Positions 8,171-17,903 of a DNA stretch of 64,000 nt are shown one piece after another. This DNA comes from Flavobacterium nackdongense (lineage in GTDB: Bacteria; Bacteroidota; Bacteroidia; Flavobacteriales; Flavobacteriaceae): positions 558,001 through 622,000 of the forward strand of contig NZ_CP037933.1 of NCBI RefSeq assembly GCF_004355225.1, given 5' to 3'. Below the pieces are notes generated by a model. It ran no database searches. It was not told the origin of the DNA and was given only the letters and a program-made list of their open reading frames with translations. Numbering within the stretch: position 1 is the first letter of the stretch; the number at the start of each line of letters is the position of its first letter. Position numbers and translations under genes: made by a program.

Positions 8171-9871
8171 ATGTTCGAATGGTTTCACTTTTTATTTACT
8201 CCGACCGATGAGCCGGAGATGACACAATCCTTAATTGTTTTATTTTTGGCTATAAGTGTCGGTTTTTTTGTCGGTAAAATCAAACTAGGTAATGTATCCC
8301 TGGGAGTTTCTGCTGTGATGTTCGTAGGCCTATTTTTGGGGCATTTAGGATTCACAATGAATGTTGATTTGCTTCAATTTGTTCGTGAATTTGGCTTAAT
8401 TCTTTTTGTGTACGGAATTGGTATTCAAGTCGGGCCCACTTTCTTTTCCTCCTTTAAAAAAGAAGGATTGGTTTTTAATGCTTTAGGCGTTGGTACTGTT
8501 TTTCTTGGTGGAATTATCACTTATTTAATCCACTTGCTGGCGAATATTAAAGTAGAAAACGCAGTCGGATTAATGTCTGGTTCTGTTACCAATACGCCTG
8601 GATTGGGAGCGGCCAAATCAACGCTAATCGAAATTCAAAAACAATTGAATCTACCTACGGATCATTTTTCAGATCCCGCAATTGCCTATGCTATTACCTA
8701 TCCCGTTGGTGTGTTTGGTATTATCTTTCTAATTATTTTAGCTAAAAACGTATTGAAAATTGATCTTAAGAATGAAGTAAAATTACTAAAAGAAAAAAAT
8801 AAAGACTCCGAAAATAAAATTGTCCGTCAGAAATGTAGAGTCACGAATCCGGATGTTTTCGGTAAAACAATCAAACAAGTTTTGAAAGAATTCAAAATTG
8901 AAGATGTAATTATTTCAAGACAAAAACATAGCGGAACAACTGTGGTCTACTCCCCTTCTCTAGATGCTGTAATCAACAGAAAGGACGTTTTAATGGTAGT
9001 CGCCAAACAAATAGATCTTGATAATTTCATTAATTGCGTTGGAAAAATTTCAACCGATTTATTTATTGAATCTGAAGAAGATGTAACTACAAAAATTATA
9101 AGTGTTACTCACAAAACGGCTGTACACAAAACTTTGGCACAATTGGATTTATACAACCAATATGACGTAAGAGTTACCCGAGTTATTCGTTCTGGTTTAG
9201 AGTTACTTGCGCAACCTTCGCTAGAGTTATTTTATGGTGATACATTGATGGTAGTGGGAAATAGACAAGCCATTGAAGAAGCCGAAAAAATTATTGGAAA
9301 TTCTAAAAAAATACTCCTAGAACCAGATTTCCTTTCCCTTTTTGGTGGATTAATTTTTGGAGTTATCATTGGTTCTATACCATTCTTCATTCCGTCATTA
9401 CCCGTTCCATTGAAATTAGGTTTGGCTGCAGGGCCACTTTTGGCTGCCTTATTCATCAGTCGCTATGGTGGTGTTGGCGTTATTCACTCGTACATCAACA
9501 ATGGCGCAATTCACTTTATGAAAGACTTCGGTATTTGTATGTTTTTTGCTGCGGTGGGTATCAAAGCGGGACACGGTTTCTATGATAGTTTTATCGAAAA
9601 TAATGGATGGATGTGGATTTATTATGGTTGTTTCATTACGTTCATACCGCTAACATTATTGGTACTGATCAGTAGATTTGTATTCAAACTCAATTTTTAT
9701 CAAATGGTAGGTATTATGAGTGGATCTTATACCGATCCAGCCGCCTTAGCTTTTAGCACAAAATACCTTGATTCCGACATCCCTAATCAATCGTATGCCA
9801 CTGTCTATCCATTGGTGACGATTAGTAGAATATTAGTGGCCCAATTACTCATCTTGCTTTTTGCGAGTTGA
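8171..9871 (+). CDS. AspT/YidE/YbjL-family putative transporter
   Basis: A 566-residue integral membrane protein with two membrane halves separated by a soluble region of about 170 residues that reads as two TrkA_C/RCK_C regulatory domains. Each half ends in a related conserved loop: SGSVTNTPGLGAAK in the first and SGSYTDPAALAF in the second, the signature of the aspartate:alanine exchanger superfamily. The substrate cannot be deduced. A strong terminator follows at 9892. Confidence 0.88.
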   Translation: MFEWFHFLFTPTDEPEMTQSLIVLFLAISVGFFVGKIKLGNVSLGVSAVMFVGLFLGHLGFTMNVDLLQFVREFGLILFVYGIGIQVGPTFFSSFKKEGLVFNALGVGTVFLGGIITYLIHLLANIKVENAVGLMSGSVTNTPGLGAAKSTLIEIQKQLNLPTDHFSDPAIAYAITYPVGVFGIIFLIILAKNVLKIDLKNEVKLLKEKNKDSENKIVRQKCRVTNPDVFGKTIKQVLKEFKIEDVIISRQKHSGTTVVYSPSLDAVINRKDVLMVVAKQIDLDNFINCVGKISTDLFIESEEDVTTKIISVTHKTAVHKTLAQLDLYNQYDVRVTRVIRSGLELLAQPSLELFYGDTLMVVGNRQAIEEAEKIIGNSKKILLEPDFLSLFGGLIFGVIIGSIPFFIPSLPVPLKLGLAAGPLLAALFISRYGGVGVIHSYINNGAIHFMKDFGICMFFAAVGIKAGHGFYDSFIENNGWMWIYYGCFITFIPLTLLVLISRFVFKLNFYQMVGIMSGSYTDPAALAFSTKYLDSDIPNQSYATVYPLVTISRILVAQLLILLFAS

Positions 9872-9891
9872 TACCCTATATATTTCAATCG

Positions 9892-9928
9892 AAAGGGGCT
9901 ATTTCACAAACTGTGAATAGCCCCTTTT
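9892..9928 (+). terminator. Intrinsic terminator after the AspT-like gene
   Basis: A 17-bp perfect inverted repeat, AAAGGGGCTATTTCACA / TGTGAATAGCCCCTTT, with a 3-base loop and flanking T run, begins 20 bp after the stop codon. Confidence 0.88.
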
Positions 9929-10109
9929 ACTTTAATATAAGTACCTTCTAAAGAATTATGAAAATCTCGCAGTACAGTTTTCAATACGTTTTACAAAGCA
10001 TCCATTCGATATCAAGTTTTAAAATTAGTACCCTACTAAACCGTTGTTCCTTCATTATCGAACTGTTTTTAGTTACTATTAATAGTCTTATCGGTAACGA
10101 TAACAAAAA

Positions 10110-10132
10110 AAACTCGCCAAAGTGACGAGTTT
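10110..10132 (-). terminator. Terminator after the RND efflux operon
   Basis: AAACTCG / CGAGTTT hairpin followed by eight T on the minus strand, 22 bp after the stop of the TolC-like gene. Confidence 0.7.
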
Positions 10133-10154
10133 AAATATGATATAAAATATAAAA

Positions 10155-11522
10155 TTAATTCCATCCGCCGCCTAACGCTCTATACAATTGTACCATAGAA
10201 CTCAATTGGTTTTGAGTTAATTCAGAAAGACTTAATTCCGCTTCGAATAAAGCTCGTTCGATATCTAAAACTTCCAAATAGGAAATATAACCGTTATAAT
10301 ATCTCGCATTCGACAGCTCTAAATTTTTTCGAGCAGCAATTACTTGTCTGTTTCTAGCTGTCCATTCGTCTTTATAGGTTTTAACATTCTGCAAGGATTG
10401 TTCGACTTCTGCGACAGCAACAACGCAGGTTTTTTGATACGAAAGTCTAGATTCTTCTGCTATTTGACGGTAAATCTCAACTCTTCGTTTGTTTTTTCCA
10501 AAGTTGAAAATAGGTCCCGCAACACCTGCACTAGCATTTTGTAAATAGGATGAACCATCAAACAAAGTACTGACGGATCCACTGGCAAATCCCGCTAAAG
10601 CAGCAATATTAAAAGAGGGGAATCGCATTGCTTGGGCTACACCAATTCGTTCGTTAGAGGCCATATATAATCTTTCAGCTTGATTTACATCAGGACGATT
10701 GCGTAACAATATCGATGGGATAGATTCCGGAATAGCATTAGAAACTTGTAATTCCATACTCGATTTACCTCTTTCTATTGGACCGGGAGCTTGCCCCATC
10801 AGAATTGAAATAGTGTTTTCGAGATTGGTTATTTGACGTTTAATCGCCGGAATGGTCGCCTCAGCAATCGCAACTTGTTGCTCCACTTGCATCAAATCTA
10901 CTTCTGAAACATAACCCGCTTTGAACCTTTGATTAATAATATCATAGGCTTTTTGTCTTGTTTCTAATGTTTTTTGAGTGATGATCAATCGATTATCAAA
11001 ATCACGAAGTTGAAAATACGAAACAGCGATATCACTTACCAGATTCGAAAGAATTACTTTTCGACCTTCTTCACTGGCTAACAATTCGTTTTGGACCGCT
11101 CTATTTTCGTGACGAATTTTACCCCAAAAGTCTAGTTCCCAAGACAGTGTTGCCGAAGCTGTATTTGGTGTAAACGATTTGTCGTTACTATTCACGGTCG
11201 CACCGTAGCCAATGGCAGGCAATAAATCTGCTTTGGTATAACCCAATTCAGCTCTAGTGCGCTCGATACGAGCCATCGCAATTCGCATATCATAATTATT
11301 GGAAAGGCCTTTATTAATGAGCCCTTTAAGAACATCATCATTGAAGAGATCAAACCATTTTATATTGACCACCGAAGCCAAGGTATCAACATTTGTGGCT
11401 CCGTTGCGAAAAGTAGCAGCGCTTTGCTCTTCAGGTTTTTTATATTTGGGTCCAACCAAACAACCAACAGGAAGAATGGCAAGGATAAGAATGACAACAA
11501 CTATTTTAATTTTACTCTTCAT
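10155..11522 (-). CDS. TolC-family outer membrane efflux lipoprotein (NodT/OprM-like)
   Basis: The outer-membrane channel of the tripartite pump. It is 455 residues long with a lipoprotein leader ending LPVGC (Cys near residue 21), then GPKYKKPE, a standard start for the NodT/OprM group. Two long helical repeats characteristic of TolC-like proteins are visible. Its start overlaps the end of the RND permease by 11 bp, indicating translational coupling. It probably assembles in the periplasm with the products of the two upstream genes. Confidence 0.93.
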   Translation of the reverse strand: MKSKIKIVVVILILAILPVGCLVGPKYKKPEEQSAATFRNGATNVDTLASVVNIKWFDLFNDDVLKGLINKGLSNNYDMRIAMARIERTRAELGYTKADLLPAIGYGATVNSNDKSFTPNTASATLSWELDFWGKIRHENRAVQNELLASEEGRKVILSNLVSDIAVSYFQLRDFDNRLIITQKTLETRQKAYDIINQRFKAGYVSEVDLMQVEQQVAIAEATIPAIKRQITNLENTISILMGQAPGPIERGKSSMELQVSNAIPESIPSILLRNRPDVNQAERLYMASNERIGVAQAMRFPSFNIAALAGFASGSVSTLFDGSSYLQNASAGVAGPIFNFGKNKRRVEIYRQIAEESRLSYQKTCVVAVAEVEQSLQNVKTYKDEWTARNRQVIAARKNLELSNARYYNGYISYLEVLDIERALFEAELSLSELTQNQLSSMVQLYRALGGGWN

Positions 11523-14500
11523 GATCTGTTGTTTTTGAATCTATATTATTTTCAGTTGCTGAAACTACCTCTTGCTTTTTTCCAATGTTTTCGATCATTA
11601 CATACAAACCGGGTACAATGAGAACCCCGAGTACTGTAGCAACCAACATCCCCGCGAATACAGCCATACCCATTACTATACGTGCTTGTGACCCTGCACC
11701 AGTAGCCGTAAGCAAGGGAACCACTCCTAGAATAAAGGCGAAAGCAGTCATTAAGATCGGTCGAAAACGCAGTTTAGCCGAAACCACTGCCGCTTCGTAT
11801 AATGGTGTTCCCCTTTCGTGTTCTTCTTTGGCAAACTCAACGATAAGGATGGCATTTTTTGCCACAAGACCAATGAGTAATACCAAACCGATCTGGGCAA
11901 AAACGTTATTTACATACGCGTCGCTAGTGAATCGAGCTAAAAATAATCCCAAAAATGCTCCAAATACCGCTAAAGGTGCTCCAAGTAATACACTAAAAGG
12001 CAATTTCCAACTTTCGTATTGTGCAGCAAGTATTAAAAACACGAACAACAAAGCCATTAAAAACACGGAGCTACTACTTGGTGAATTTTTTTCTTGATAC
12101 GATAGATTGATATAATCAAAACTCATATCGGCAGGTAAAGTTTCTTTTGCTACTTCTTCTAAAGCAGTCAAAGCTTGCGCACTACTGAAACCATCGTTTG
12201 CACTTCCCCCTATTTCAGCTGAACGGAATAAATTCAATCGGTTGGTAAAATCAGGGCCGGTCACTTTGGTAGCGGTTACAATGGTTGAAATCGGTAGCAT
12301 TGTACCATTGTTGTTTTTCACATAAACCATATTCAGATTTTCTGGTTTAACACGATCAACAGCTTCCCCTTGAATAAAGACTTTGTATTGACGCCCAAAA
12401 CGATTGAAATCATTCACATAAGTTCCTCCCAAAAATGCCCCTAGCGTCTCCGTTACTCTTGAAACTGGCACACCCAACTTCATCGCTTTTTCATTGTCAA
12501 TTTCTAATTTTATCTGAGGTGTTGCAGCATTAAAAGTGGTGTAAATACGTTGGATTTCAGGTCTTTTTTGAGCAGCAGCAATAAATCGCTGTGTTTGTTG
12601 TGCCAAATATTCTGGGGTATTCCCGCCTCGATCTTGCAGCATTATACTAAAACCAGCCGAAGCTCCTAAACCTTGTATAGCCGGTGGTCCAAACGCAAAT
12701 GCTGATCCTTTGGTTACTTGCATCGCTAATTTAGCATTTAATTGATCTGTAAATTCTTTAGCTGTAAATGAACGTTCTTCCCAAGGTTTTAATGCGATAA
12801 AAATAAATGCATTATTAGGCAGATTCGAACTTGTAAGCAAACTATATCCATTGATTGTAGTGTAGGAGAGAATAGCATCCTCCTTTTTCAAGATAGCATC
12901 TACTTGTTTGGAGACTTCTTCGGTTCGCTGTAAAGAAGAAGATGGCGGTAATTGTATATTCAACAATACATAGCCTTGGTCCTCCTCAGGAATAAATCCT
13001 AACGGGATTTTTATTCCTAAAAATGTCACTGCGATCAATATCACACCTAAAAGTGCAACAATTCGCATCGATTTTTTGGCAAAGAAATTAACCCCATTAA
13101 GATATCCTCCAGTTACTTTTTCAAAAATCCTGTTGAATCCTGCGAAAAATTTAGCCAACCAACCGGTTTGCTCTTCGACAGGTTTTGTAGGTTTTAAAAG
13201 CATTGCACATAAGGCAGGACTTAATGACAAAGCACTAAAGGCTGAAAACGCAACCGATACAGCAATGGTTATAGCAAACTGCTGATAAAAACGTCCCGTA
13301 ATACCGGGTGTCATTGCCACAGGAATGAAAACCGCACACAAAATTAACGCGATAGCAATTACAGGTCCCGAAACTTCTTTCATTGCTTGTATAGTGGCTT
13401 CACGCGGTGTTTTGCCCTTTTCAATATGATGCATCACCGCTTCGACTACCACAATGGCATCATCGACGACAATTCCAATGGCCAAAACCAATCCTAATAA
13501 TGAAAGCGTATTTATGGAGAATCCCAGTAGAGGAAAAACCGCTATCGTACCAATTAATGAAACAGGAACGGTAATTAAAGGGATTAATGTAGCGCGCCAA
13601 TTTTGAAGAAAGATGAACACTACAAGGATAACCAATAATATTGCTTCAAAAAGCGTATGCACAATATCCTCCACACCTGCTGTAATAGCTAAAGTAGTAT
13701 CTAATGATTCTTGGTATTCTATGTCTTTAGGAAATCTTTCAGACATTTCCTTCATTGCTGCTTTGGCTGCGGCTGCAACTTCTAATGCATTACTTCCCGG
13801 CATTTGGAAAATTGTTATTGCAGCAGCTGGATTGCCATTTCTTCTAGCATTTGTGCTGTAATTTTCAGTACCCAATTCAATACGCGCAATATCACTTAAC
13901 AATACTTCTGCACCATCTTCTTTGCTTCGAACTACTATATTTCCAAATTGTTTTTCAGTTACCAATCGATCCTGTAGAGTAACACCGTAGGTAAATTCAG
14001 TACCCAAAGGAGCAGGTTGAGAACCAAATTTCCCTCCAGGACTAATCATATTTTGGGCATTCAAGGCATTTTTTACATCTTCGACTGTAACACCCAATTT
14101 AGTCATTACGCCAGCCTTCAACCAAACTCTCATTGAATAATCGCTACCCCAAAGTGTAACTTCACCAACTCCTTTGATACGAGCCAATCGATCGGCAATA
14201 TTAATACTCGCATAATTGTTTAAAAATTTTGCATCGTATTTAGGATTATTAGAAGTTAAGGTAAACAACATCAATGGAAAAGAAAGCGATTTTTTGACCA
14301 CTACACCTTGTTGCTTAACGCTTGCAGGCATAAATGGAGCGGATTGTGCTTGACGGTTTTGAGTAAGCATATTGGCATTATCCAAATTAGTACCTACATC
14401 AAAAGTTACTTCTAGCGTTAGCGCACCATCGGAAGTGTTGATGGATTTCATATACAACATATTCTCAACACCATTTACTTTTTGTTCAATTGGTGTTGCT

Positions 14501-14682
14501 ACTGCCTGTTCTACATTCAACGCGTTTGCTCCTGTAAATGAGGTGGTTATTTTTACAACTGGCGGAACAATATCAGGATACTGAGAAACTGGTGTTTTTT
14601 GTAAAGCTAATAATCCAAGTAACACAATAATGATACTGATTACCATCGCAACTATTGGTCTTCTAACGAAAAATTCTCCCAT
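11512..14682 (-). CDS. RND efflux pump permease, HAE1 family (AcrB/MexB-like)
   Basis: A 1056-residue inner-membrane proton-driven pump of full family length with twelve expected membrane segments. The start MGEFFVRRPIVAMVISIIIV and the membrane helix GIVVDDAIVVVEAV, with its paired Asp residues, are typical of hydrophobe/amphiphile efflux permeases. It is second in the operon, 16 bp after the adaptor gene. The substrate range cannot be read from the sequence, and no TetR-type repressor lies adjacent. Confidence 0.96.
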   Translation of the reverse strand: MGEFFVRRPIVAMVISIIIVLLGLLALQKTPVSQYPDIVPPVVKITTSFTGANALNVEQAVATPIEQKVNGVENMLYMKSINTSDGALTLEVTFDVGTNLDNANMLTQNRQAQSAPFMPASVKQQGVVVKKSLSFPLMLFTLTSNNPKYDAKFLNNYASINIADRLARIKGVGEVTLWGSDYSMRVWLKAGVMTKLGVTVEDVKNALNAQNMISPGGKFGSQPAPLGTEFTYGVTLQDRLVTEKQFGNIVVRSKEDGAEVLLSDIARIELGTENYSTNARRNGNPAAAITIFQMPGSNALEVAAAAKAAMKEMSERFPKDIEYQESLDTTLAITAGVEDIVHTLFEAILLVILVVFIFLQNWRATLIPLITVPVSLIGTIAVFPLLGFSINTLSLLGLVLAIGIVVDDAIVVVEAVMHHIEKGKTPREATIQAMKEVSGPVIAIALILCAVFIPVAMTPGITGRFYQQFAITIAVSVAFSAFSALSLSPALCAMLLKPTKPVEEQTGWLAKFFAGFNRIFEKVTGGYLNGVNFFAKKSMRIVALLGVILIAVTFLGIKIPLGFIPEEDQGYVLLNIQLPPSSSLQRTEEVSKQVDAILKKEDAILSYTTINGYSLLTSSNLPNNAFIFIALKPWEERSFTAKEFTDQLNAKLAMQVTKGSAFAFGPPAIQGLGASAGFSIMLQDRGGNTPEYLAQQTQRFIAAAQKRPEIQRIYTTFNAATPQIKLEIDNEKAMKLGVPVSRVTETLGAFLGGTYVNDFNRFGRQYKVFIQGEAVDRVKPENLNMVYVKNNNGTMLPISTIVTATKVTGPDFTNRLNLFRSAEIGGSANDGFSSAQALTALEEVAKETLPADMSFDYINLSYQEKNSPSSSSVFLMALLFVFLILAAQYESWKLPFSVLLGAPLAVFGAFLGLFLARFTSDAYVNNVFAQIGLVLLIGLVAKNAILIVEFAKEEHERGTPLYEAAVVSAKLRFRPILMTAFAFILGVVPLLTATGAGSQARIVMGMAVFAGMLVATVLGVLIVPGLYVMIENIGKKQEVVSATENNIDSKTTDHEE

Positions 14683-14698
14683 AATTATTTTCTCTAAA

Positions 14699-15853
14699 TT
14701 ATTTAGTTGGTGCAGTTTCAGCCTGACCCGGTTTCCATTGTATAATTTTTGGCGTTATCACGCTACCGTTTTTCAACAAAGAAGTACCACCCATTGCTAT
14801 TTTGTCACCCGATTTTAAACCATCTTCAACGATGTAGCCATCTTTAATCGCCGGTCCGGGTTTAATAATTTGCATTTGAACTTTACTACTGTCTCCTAAT
14901 ACATATACTTGATAAATACCTTGCATTTCTATAACTGCTCGTTGCGGAATGACTAGCGCAGCATTTCGAACATCAGTAACAACCCCTATTTTTACATACT
15001 GTCCCGGGCGCAATAATTTATCTGGATTGGGAAATGCAGCTTCAAAAGTTATGGCCCCCGTAGTAGGATCTACTTGTCGGTCTGCAAAACTTACTTTTCC
15101 GGTTTGAGGATAGATTGTACCATCCGATAATGTCAAAGAAATGGATTGACCAGCCCCTTTTAATTTTGAATCTGGTTTGTTTACTTCTCTGTAAATTCGG
15201 AGAAATTCTTGTTCACTCATTGTAAAACGAACCCTTACATCTCCCAAGTCAGAAACAGTATTTAGAACAGAAGTTGCTCCAGGTCGCACGTAATCGCCCA
15301 CTCTCACTTTAGAAATTCCAATCAAACCAGTAATTGGTGCCAATATTCGGCAATACCCCAATTCTAATCTTGCGTTTTGCAAACTTGCTTTTGTAGCACT
15401 TATCGCGGCTAACGATGCGTTATAAGCTGACTTTGCGGCTACTAATTCTCTTTGACTTACCGCATTAATTTTAGCCAAGGGCACCATCATTTCATAATCT
15501 GATTTGGTTTTTGCTAATCGTGCTTCAACCTCTGCCAATGAACCTTCCGCTTGATTGACTTTAGCTTGGAACGGAAGTGGATCGATGGTGTACAGCAACT
15601 GACCTTTGGTTACTAAACTCCCCTCTTTAAAATTGAGGCTTTCAATCACGCCATCCACTCTAGGATTTATTTGAATGTCTGCCTGTCCGAAGGTTTGTCC
15701 GGTAAATTCTGATTCCAATCTCACATCTTGTTGCAAAACATCGGTAACTGCAATCTCCAGAGGTTTCATTTCTGGTGCAGCTCCTTTCTTGCAAGAAAAA
15801 GATAGGAACACTACTAATAGAGCCGCTAAATAATACGTTTTTTTCATTTCCAT
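14699..15853 (-). CDS. RND efflux periplasmic adaptor lipoprotein (AcrA-like)
   Basis: A 384-residue membrane-fusion protein with a lipoprotein leader (LSFSCKKG). The lipoyl half-motifs (GVIESLNFKEGSLVTKGQLL and LAPITGLIGISKVRVGDYV) flank a helical hairpin, followed by beta-barrel and membrane-proximal domains. It links the RND permease to the outer-membrane channel. It is the first gene of the three-gene operon. Two in-frame ATGs two codons apart (15853 and 15847) are both possible starts; the second gives the simpler leader MKKTYYLA. Confidence 0.94.
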   Translation of the reverse strand: MEMKKTYYLAALLVVFLSFSCKKGAAPEMKPLEIAVTDVLQQDVRLESEFTGQTFGQADIQINPRVDGVIESLNFKEGSLVTKGQLLYTIDPLPFQAKVNQAEGSLAEVEARLAKTKSDYEMMVPLAKINAVSQRELVAAKSAYNASLAAISATKASLQNARLELGYCRILAPITGLIGISKVRVGDYVRPGATSVLNTVSDLGDVRVRFTMSEQEFLRIYREVNKPDSKLKGAGQSISLTLSDGTIYPQTGKVSFADRQVDPTTGAITFEAAFPNPDKLLRPGQYVKIGVVTDVRNAALVIPQRAVIEMQGIYQVYVLGDSSKVQMQIIKPGPAIKDGYIVEDGLKSGDKIAMGGTSLLKNGSVITPKIIQWKPGQAETAPTK

Positions 15854-16007
15854 TTTTATTACATTGTGTTTAATTTTTTTTACTTTTAAATCTAAAATGA
15901 TAGTACTTTTATCTTTTTTGTAATATAATTTCTTGTAAATTTAATAAAATTTTACATTTTTGAAAGTTGTTTATTCATTTATTACATAAAAATTATTTTA
16001 CCTCCAT

Positions 16008-16748
16008 TTAATTCAAATTTTCAAGCACCACGATACTAACCGAAACAAAAAAACCAAGTACTGTAAATACCCCAGCTAATTTTCCGCCGTGCTCATAGGC
16101 CTCGGGAATCATTGAATTGGCAAGCATCATCAAAATCGCACCGCCAGCAAATGCTTGAATAAAAGATAGCCATTCGTTTGAAGCTCCTCCAAAAAGAGAA
16201 AAACCTGCAACGGTAGCAAAAGCACAAAACAAGGCAATAAATAACCAAAGCATTAATATTTTACTCTTGGCCCAACCTCCTTCTTTCATTCCTGAGGATC
16301 CTGCAATAGCTTCGGGTAGATTGGATATAAATACAGCAACCAGCATGGCTAGACTAATTTTACCTCCTTCAAATATTCCTAATCCAATTACAATAGATTC
16401 TGGAATTCCATCCAGAATAATAGCCAAAACCATCGGAACTACCAAACTGGAACTTTTCTCAGATCCTACTTTATTTCGGTTACTTGCCCCAAAATTGCCA
16501 ATAAATTTGTCAGAGAAAAAAAAGGTTGCAGCTCCAGCAAATAAACCAAAGGCAGGGAATCCTGTACCTTTGCCCATGGTAACTGCTTCGTAAATTAATT
16601 CGTAAGAAATGGCTGAGATCAGGGTTCCAGCGCCAAATCCCATCACAATACCAATAGAGCGATTACTCAATGAAAAACGAACTGCAATAATCCCACCTAT
16701 TAGTAAAGAAGAGGTAGCGAGTAACCCCCAAAGAAATGCTTCTATCAT
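16008..16748 (-). CDS. ZIP-family metal transporter
   Basis: A 246-residue membrane protein with about eight hydrophobic segments. It carries DGIPESIVIG and SNLPEAIAGSSGM, the paired helix motifs (xPE) that form the metal site in ZIP transporters. Members usually import divalent metals such as zinc, but the direction and metal here are unknown. It is transcribed divergently from the PPK2 gene across a 188-bp spacer that contains the near-palindrome GTTAATTTTAAC, which I cannot assign to a regulator. Confidence 0.85.
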   Translation of the reverse strand: MIEAFLWGLLATSSLLIGGIIAVRFSLSNRSIGIVMGFGAGTLISAISYELIYEAVTMGKGTGFPAFGLFAGAATFFFSDKFIGNFGASNRNKVGSEKSSSLVVPMVLAIILDGIPESIVIGLGIFEGGKISLAMLVAVFISNLPEAIAGSSGMKEGGWAKSKILMLWLFIALFCAFATVAGFSLFGGASNEWLSFIQAFAGGAILMMLANSMIPEAYEHGGKLAGVFTVLGFFVSVSIVVLENLN

Positions 16749-16936
16749 TTTTGTTTTTTTAGTATAACAAATTTAGTTAATTTTAACATACTAAAATTAG
16801 TTATGTATAAGTAATTACCCCAGTTGTAATTCAATACCGAAATAAAATAACTTGGAAAACAATCTTATTTCAACACATAAAAGCGTTTTTTGAATCCATT
16901 TTTCACTAAATTTACCATTATTAAACCCAAAACATT

Positions 16937-17893
16937 ATGGCAAAATCAGACCACTTTGAAGAAAACGCTAGGAATTTAAGCAATTTAAGCAAAAAAGAAT
17001 TGATAAAAAAGGCAAAAAATTTTTCTAAACAATATTGTGTAGGCAAAGGGGATAACTTTCGATTGAAAGACTACGAAACCAAAGCCAGTTTCAAATTAGG
17101 AGAAGACGGGAAAGAATTAGTCAAAGAAACTTTGCAAATAGGAGTCGATGCTTTGGCTGCGATGCAAGACATTTTATATGCCCAAGACAAATGGTCGCTA
17201 TTGATTATTTTCCAAGCTATGGATGCCGCAGGCAAGGACGGAGCCATCAAACACGTAATGTCGGGCGTAAATCCACAAGGCTGTCAAGTGTCGTCATTTA
17301 AGGCACCCAGTTCCGAGGACTTAGACCACGATTATTTATGGCGTTGTCAAAAACATTTGCCCGAACGAGGACGCATCGGAATTTTTAATCGTTCGTATTA
17401 TGAAGAAGTATTAGTGGTTCGGGTGCACGAACAAATATTAAGGAATCAAAAACTACCTGATAAATTGATTACCAAAGACATTTGGGAAGACCGTTTTCAG
17501 GACATTCGCAATTTCGAAAAATACCTGAATAGAAACGGGACAGTAGTGATTAAATTTTTTCTAAACGTTTCGAAAGAGGAACAAAAAGAACGATTTATAG
17601 AACGCGTTGATGACCCTGATAAAAACTGGAAATTTAGTGCTGCCGATGCTAAAGAACGAGGCTATTGGAACGATTATATGCACGCTTACGAAGAGCTAAT
17701 CAAAAATACTTCGACCGAAAAATCGCCTTGGTATGTCATCCCCGCGGATAATAAATCGTATGCACGTATTGCAATTGCATCTGCCATTATCACCGCTTTA
17801 GACGAATTAGATTTAGAATATCCATCGGTAAGTGAGGAAAAAATTGCCGAATTGCAAGCCGTTAGAAAAGCGCTAATGGAAGAAAAAGATTAA
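16937..17893 (+). CDS. Polyphosphate kinase 2 family protein (polyP:nucleotide phosphotransferase)
   Basis: A 318-residue cytoplasmic enzyme of the PPK2 family, single-domain type. It contains the Walker A-like MDAAGKDG (residues 95-102), Walker B region GIFNRSYYEEVLV and the lid segment RVDDPDKNWKFSAADAKERG. Family members transfer phosphate between polyphosphate and nucleoside mono- or diphosphates; preference for AMP or ADP cannot be told by eye. The SulP transporter gene starts only 10 bp after its stop, so the two form an operon. Confidence 0.93.
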   Translation: MAKSDHFEENARNLSNLSKKELIKKAKNFSKQYCVGKGDNFRLKDYETKASFKLGEDGKELVKETLQIGVDALAAMQDILYAQDKWSLLIIFQAMDAAGKDGAIKHVMSGVNPQGCQVSSFKAPSSEDLDHDYLWRCQKHLPERGRIGIFNRSYYEEVLVVRVHEQILRNQKLPDKLITKDIWEDRFQDIRNFEKYLNRNGTVVIKFFLNVSKEEQKERFIERVDDPDKNWKFSAADAKERGYWNDYMHAYEELIKNTSTEKSPWYVIPADNKSYARIAIASAIITALDELDLEYPSVSEEKIAELQAVRKALMEEKD

Positions 17894-17903
17894 ATAAAAA
17901 TAT

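Noticed and set aside
16749..16936. A metal-responsive operator between the divergent ZIP and PPK2 genes.
   Set aside because: Only a short near-palindrome (GTTAATTTTAAC) in very AT-rich DNA; it does not match a Fur, MntR or Zur consensus that I can recognise.
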